Shown: positions 59,877 through 64,000 of the stretch, one piece after another
How the letters are laid out: each line of letters opens with the position of its first letter
Position numbering within the stretch: the stretch's first letter is position 1
Assembly: GCA_018350325.1 (NCBI GenBank)
Contig: JAEVLN010000008.1
Location: 372,001-436,000, forward strand
Length of the DNA stretch: 64,000 bases
Origin: Globodera rostochiensis
Taxonomy: Eukaryota; Nematoda; Chromadorea; Rhabditida; Heteroderidae
Direction: 5' to 3'
The notes under the pieces: generated by a model
Database searches by the model: none
What the model was told of the DNA's origin: nothing
Seen by the model: only the letters and a program-made list of their open reading frames with translations
Program-made: the position numbers and the translations under genes

Positions 59877-61176
59877 CAGGGCTGCACGAAATTTCGTTTC
59901 GTTTTCGTGTTTTTCGTCGGTTTCGTGGTTTTCGTCGTTTTCGTGGTTTTCGTCGTTTTCGTGGTTTTCGTCGTTTTCGTGGTTTTCGTCGTTTTCGTGG
60001 TTTTCGTCGTTTTCGTGGTTTTCGTCGTTTTCGTGGTTTTCGTCGTTTTCGTGGTTTTTGGGTTTTCGTTTTCGTGTTTCGTTTTCGTCCTAAAATTTTT
60101 TTCGTTTCGTTTTCGTTTTCGAAAATAAAAAAATAGATTTTTCGTTTCGTTTTCGTTTTCAAAAATGAAAAATTTTACGAAAAAATCGAAAAAAAGTGCA
60201 GCACTAAAGAATGGACTTTTGGAGATAATTTTAATTTTATGAGAAATAATCTAGTGTGTTGGACACCACAATACATCGTGGTGTAGGTGGTTAGTGTTGA
60301 TCACATTCGTGTTATCATTTGTCAGGTTCGATTCCCCGGACCTGCGACTCTCTTTTATGAATTTTTAGTGCAGAAATTTGTTCTTAAAAACAATTTAAAA
60401 AGTTTTAAAATTATTTTACACTTAAATATTTCGAACTTTCCTTTATAACTTACACAAATCGTATGCTTTTTTCTTAATTTTCATTCAAAAGCAAAGAAAT
60501 TATGAGTTTTTGGACCAATTTTCATATCAAAAACCGATCAAATTTTAAAAATTTCTCAGCGGCGCCTATCGGCACCTCCGACTCCCCCTGTATTTACAGA
60601 GGTGCCAACTCTATGGCATCGGGTCAAAAATATGGCATTTTTATGGTTATTTTTCTTAAGGAATCTTCAAAAAAATGCTTTTTTGAAGGGTGGTGGGTGC
60701 TTCGGCACTGCCGATAGGCGCCGCTAAATTTTTGAAGATCAAGTAGCACTATTTTCGGGAAATTCTCATTTTCAAAAAATAAGAAATTTTCACAAAATTC
60801 TAAATATGGCAAAATTGTGGCATTTGCCATAAAAATAGGGCAAATTGCACCCCTGCTCATCCAAAACTGTTAACGATTATTTTACTTTTCCCTTTCATCA
60901 GAAAATCTTGAAAAACAATTATTTTTGCATCATAATTTGTTGATCAATGGTTTTGCCTATGATTAAATTTGATTTTTTCGTGTTTTTCGTTTCGTACGAA
61001 AACGTATATTTTTTCGTTTTCGTGTTTCGTTTTCGTCCTAGAATTTTTTTTAGTTTCGGTTTCGTTTTCGTAAATGAAAAAAAATAATTTTTCGTTTCGT
61101 GTTTCGGTTTCGTCCTAAATTTTTTCGTTTCGTTTTCGTTTTCGAAAATGAAAAATCCTGTTTTCGTGCAGCCCTG
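59877..61176. mobile_element. Non-autonomous hAT element, 1300 bp
   Basis: Ends CAGGGCTGCACGAAA / TTTTCGTGCAGCCCTG with the 8-bp duplication CTCGGGCT (59869-59876, 61177-61184). The unoccupied site is present at 63150-63157 in the paralogous EF-hand exon. An 18-bp tandem repeat (TTTTCGTCGTTTTCGTGG) runs from 59918 to 60058. GC hairpin modules lie at 60556 and 60705; a tRNA-like segment at 60280-60340. Confidence 0.95.
60270..60345 (+). ncRNA. tRNA-like sequence inside the hAT element
   Basis: TAGGTGGTTAGTG (A-box-like) and GGTTCGATTCC (B box, 60324-60334) about 30 bp apart. Stem pairing is weak; it is probably a tRNA-derived SINE piece or pseudo-tRNA. Confidence 0.4.
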
Positions 61177-61632
61177 CTCGGGCTGGTCAACTCGCTCTCC
61201 GTCATATTCCAATTAGAGACCAAATAGTGCACCTAAACAAAGTCTTTGGCAACTTGACGTGAGCCACCGCTTGGCGCCAACATTTGAAAGGCCGTTTTGT
61301 TATTGTCAGCCACCCAAATTATCAAAAAAAACTTATTAAAACAAAATATGAACGATTCGAGACTCTTAATTTAAAAAGAGTTGTGACTTGAATGCGCCAA
61401 AATATTATTAAAAAAGATCGCAGGCGTATTTGATTGATTAGCAAGAAGCGATATTTACGAAAACCTGGTCTTCAAAATCCCGCTTAACCGAAAACCGGGT
61501 GTACCGCTTCTTAACCGGTACTGTCTTATTCTAGCAACAAACAGTTTAAATTTTTATACAACTTTTGTGATAGTGCAACAGTTATAGTAACATTTCGCAA
61601 TCCATTCCAAATTATTTTCACATGTGTAATTA

Positions 61633-61962
61633 TTATTCGGACTTTATTGGCTGGAGTGGTAGCGGCTGCACCCAAATTCCGGTCCGAGATGGAGGAGGGT
61701 TACGCTTGGCTGATCGCCTGGCTTGACGGGATTGTTGCTCGTTTTGCGGACTTCGTTTCTTTCGGGCTAATCCCGCATTAGAGGCGCTAAACGGCGGGAA
61801 AGCGCTGTTGTCTGGTGGGGGGCCGGCAGGAGCAAGCCCCCCGCCGTTGGAAGACTCATCCGACGTATCGCTGCTGTATTCTGAAGAGTCACTTGAACAT
61901 TGGACGACAAGCAGTGCAGCGAAAAGGAGCAAAAGTGCCATTCGCAAAGTCAGAAACGCCAT
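61633..61962 (-). CDS. Secreted peptide precursor, GGG/APAGPP class
   Basis: About 109 residues from the ATG at 61962. Near-identical to the gene at 22013-22327 through MAFLTLRMALLL, the acidic spacer, APAGPPPDNSAFPPFSAS and RKKRSPQNEQQ, then divergent: QARRSAKRNPPPSRTGIWVQ. Its 5' module (61963-62330) and 3' flank match the other members. The TATA-like TATAAAAAG lies at 62043-62051. Confidence 0.75.
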   Translation of the reverse strand: MAFLTLRMALLLLFAALLVVQCSSDSSEYSSDTSDESSNGGGLAPAGPPPDNSAFPPFSASNAGLARKKRSPQNEQQSRQARRSAKRNPPPSRTGIWVQPLPLQPIKSE

Positions 61963-62042
61963 TGTAGAAATCAATTTGATGGTAAAAAACAATTTTTAAA
62001 TTAGCAAATTTTGAAGTGGTTGAATTTGATAATTACTGCTCA

Positions 62043-62051
62043 CTTTTTATA
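62043..62051 (-). promoter_or_regulatory. TATA-like box of the 61633-61962 peptide gene
   Basis: TATAAAAAG on the minus strand, about 82 bp upstream of the ATG; one A longer than in the other copies. Confidence 0.5.
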
Positions 62052-63064
62052 TTCGAATTTTGCGTGTCAACAGATGAGACTTTAGTCCATGATGAGCTGG
62101 GCAATTAAATTTTGTACTTTTGGTTAGAATTAAATTGAAGGTTAGGAGAGAATCAAATGTTCAAACAAATGGAATTGAACGGAGACAAAAGCGCATTCTT
62201 TCAGACAAAACCAAATTGAGCAAAAGTCATTTCACCCAAACTTTTCATCGTAAACAATTGGGCAACAAATCATCCGGTCATTGATTGGCACAGCTGGCGG
62301 GCGCCATACATTCATTGGCTTTCATCCTTTTATTGCTTTTAATAATGGTTATGAAAAATTGTTTTTAATTAATTGACTTCTTTTTCTTATTTGAGCTTTC
62401 TGCTCTTTTGACGGTAATACGGTAGAAATGGGAGGGTCCGGGTTGAACATTTTGAGAGTTTTAAAATAATTGGTCTTGATTTTTAAAAGTTAGAAAACAA
62501 AAAGCCCCCCCCCCTAATGATTTTTTCTCAATTTAAAGAAAAAAATAAATAATAACTATGCCTTCAAAAAATAAAATCTAAAATATTTTTAAAATTACCA
62601 TCAAAGTTCATAAAAAGAGAGAAAAAAATTCATTTACACAGTCGGAGGTTCGAAGTTCAAACCCACAGCCCCAGTTCTAGCTTGGCCGTTCTGTTCTGTT
62701 CCTTTTCTGTTCCTTTTCCATGGATTTCGAATCTGTTCCTGTTCCTATGCTGTTCTAAATTCTAGAATAGGACAGGAACAGAACAGGCCAAGCTGGAACA
62801 GGAAAACACTGACAGATACTCAGCCGTCTTCGCGTATGTTATAAAAAAATTTGTGTAGTTTTTCTTTCTGTGCCATTTCGAAGTGCATAAAAATGAATTG
62901 GTGTCATCAAACGACTTTAAAACGAAAAAAATTGAAATGTGCTTCATCAAAGTTAAAGAATGCTGTTTTCTTTTTCTAATTACGAATAATGTGATCTTTC
63001 GTCGATTATTAAATTAATCGCAACTTTTTTTCCCATCATTTATTGTCCGGTTCAGCACCGTCCC
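62052..63064. other. Shared 5' module, then repeat-rich intergenic DNA
   Basis: 62052-62330 continues the family 5' flank (TCATTTCACCCAAACTTTTC and similar landmarks). 62680-62815 is a foldback of CTTGGCC / GTTCTGTTCCTGTTCC phrases. The rest is AT-rich with no gene supported. Confidence 0.6.
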
Positions 63065-63687
63065 TCACAATGTCAGTGCCGCGTCGATTTCATTCGGCTC
63101 CAATTTGTTGTTGTGGTTCAAATCCAACTCGGAGAACCAGTGACGCGTGCTCGGGCTGGTCAACTCGCTCTCCGTCATGTTCCAATTAGAGACCAAATAG
63201 TGCACCTAAACAAAGTCTTTGGCAACTTGACGTGAGCCACCGCTTGGCGCCAACATTTGAAAGGCCGTTTTGTTATTGTCAGCCACCCAAATTATCAAAA
63301 AAAACTTATTAAAACAAAATATGAACGATTCGAGACTCTTAATTTAAAAAGAGTTGTGACTTGAATGCGCCAAAATATTATTAAAAAAAGATTGCAATTT
63401 TTGTTGTCGAGTCTAAGATGCTATGCACAAAGTTGGCCCAGCGGTGTGTTCATATTAAGTCAGAGTTAAAAAGTTGCAGGACTTTGTTTGTCGCGATAGT
63501 TGAAATTTGTAACAAAATCAACCCCAACTCACCGCCTCCTCTATGTTCAGTGCTCCGTCTCCGTCAGCGTCCGCCTGCTGAAACACCGCCGTTGCCTCAC
63601 GCTTGGGTTGTTCGAGCGCGTGGCGTTTGCGCGAGTTTGGGCAGCCCAAGCCGGTCTTTTCCGCAAGGCAACAGGCCTTATCTACGC
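63065..63687 (-). CDS. Secreted-type EF-hand protein, last two exons
   Basis: Exon 63533-63687 encodes VDKACCLAEKTGLGCPNSRK, then EATAVFQQADADGDGALNIEEA, a canonical EF-hand loop. Exon 63065-63205 (phase 0) encodes VHYLVSNWNMTESELTSPST and HWFSELDLNHNNKLEPNEID, a second EF loop (D.N.N.L...E), ending AALTL. The paired cysteines suggest an extracytoplasmic calcium-binding protein. Upstream of 63687 the sequence becomes the 3' flank of the peptide gene at 63796 within about 20 bp, so earlier exons are either lost at a duplication junction or lie beyond the window with the peptide gene nested in an intron. Confidence 0.65.
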
Positions 63688-63795
63688 CTTAAAAACAAAA
63701 TAACAGTTTATTCCACTTCTAATACTACTTTTGTGATAGTGCAACAGTTACAGTAACATTTAGCAATCTCTTCATAATTACTGTCACATTTGTAA

Positions 63796-64000
63796 TTATT
63801 CTTCAATCCGAAATGGAGCAGGGGTACGCTGGGCTGATCGCCTAGCTTGACGAGCTTGCGGACTTCGTTTCTTTCGGGCTAATCCCGCATTAGAGGCGCT
63901 AAACGGCGGGAAAGCGCTGTTGTCTAGTGGGGGGCCGGCAGGAGCAAGCCCCCCGCCGTTGGAAGACTCATCCGACGTATCGCTGCTGTATTCTGAAGAG
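63796..64000 (-). CDS. Secreted peptide precursor, GGG/APAGPP class, partial at window edge
   Basis: The open minus-strand frame enters from the window end with SSEYSSDTSDESSNGGG, then APAGPPLDNSAFPPFSAS, ARKKRSPQARQARRSAQRTP and a short tail APFRIEE before TAA at 63796-63798. The signal peptide lies outside the window. It is the sixth family member and shares its body with 22013-22327 and 61633-61962 but has its own tail. Confidence 0.75.
   Translation of the reverse strand, partial: SSEYSSDTSDESSNGGGLAPAGPPLDNSAFPPFSASNAGLARKKRSPQARQARRSAQRTPAPFRIEE

Larger units (their letters stand above)
59780..61215 (-). pseudogene. EF-hand exon copy split by a hAT element
   Basis: The sequence on both sides of the hAT at 59877-61176 is a copy of 63065-63395. 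It encodes VHYLVSNWNMTESELTSP on the upstream side and the remains of HWFSELDLNHNNKLEPNEID on the downstream side. The insertion interrupts the coding frame after SPS/T, and part of the 3' sequence is deleted near 59790, so it cannot be functional. The flanking block extends to about 61415. Confidence 0.8.

Noticed and set aside
59726..60136. ORF encoding FRGFRR repeats (and frames FVVFVV, SSFSWF)
   Set aside because: 18-bp tandem repeat inside a hAT element, open in several frames on both strands.

Overview
This is eukaryotic, AT-rich, intron- and repeat-dense DNA. It is most likely from a nematode, and probably a plant-parasitic cyst nematode (Globodera/Heterodera lineage). Reasons: short introns of mostly 40-100 bp with TTTYAG-type acceptors; a nematode-style glucosylceramidase gene; a GY-rich peptide precursor of the nlp/grl kind; TTAGGC-like (nematode telomere) motifs; and an F-box-related gene whose C-terminal wording (RPANFLI..., RRCPMDD) I associate with a large cyst-nematode family. 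The species assignment is inference.

Layout. 0.5-0.8 kb: a tRNA-Tyr and the last exon of a receptor-type tyrosine phosphatase. 2.3-12.6 kb: a large inverted repeat (arms about 3.6 kb, spacer about 2.9 kb). Each arm carries one gene for a short secreted peptide. The arms match closely except inside the mature-peptide coding region. 12.8-30.2 kb is mobile DNA: a BEL/Pao LTR retrotransposon inserted in a 23/28-bp minisatellite, hAT elements with 8-bp target duplications, a broken MULE, and several foldback elements. 30.9-34.1 kb: an F-box-like gene with a hAT in its last intron. 35.6-41.1 kb: a secreted mucin-like gene with three different repeat arrays. 41.7-51.6 kb: a 17-exon gene for a secreted, helix-rich protein of about 2,024 residues that I do not recognise, with a related-looking exon block to 53.8 kb. 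54.1-54.8 kb: a GY-rich peptide precursor. 55.5-58.5 kb: glucosylceramidase. 59-64 kb: three more members of the secreted-peptide family mixed with EF-hand gene pieces.

The most interesting system is the secreted-peptide family (3.4, 10.5, 22.0, 59.0, 61.6 and 63.8 kb). It has a common signal peptide, common 5' and 3' flanks, RKKR-type processing sites and a swapped or repeat-expanded middle. The architecture resembles the hyper-variable (HYP) effectors described from Globodera, but I cannot confirm that from the sequence alone. A second theme is a set of foldback elements whose ends are tandem runs of a short 'phrase' that differs from element to element, while at least two share a conserved core of about 110 bp.

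Multi-exon genes are given as one span, with exon limits in the evidence. Exon limits were read by eye from splice signals and frame continuity, so individual junctions may be off by a few bases.
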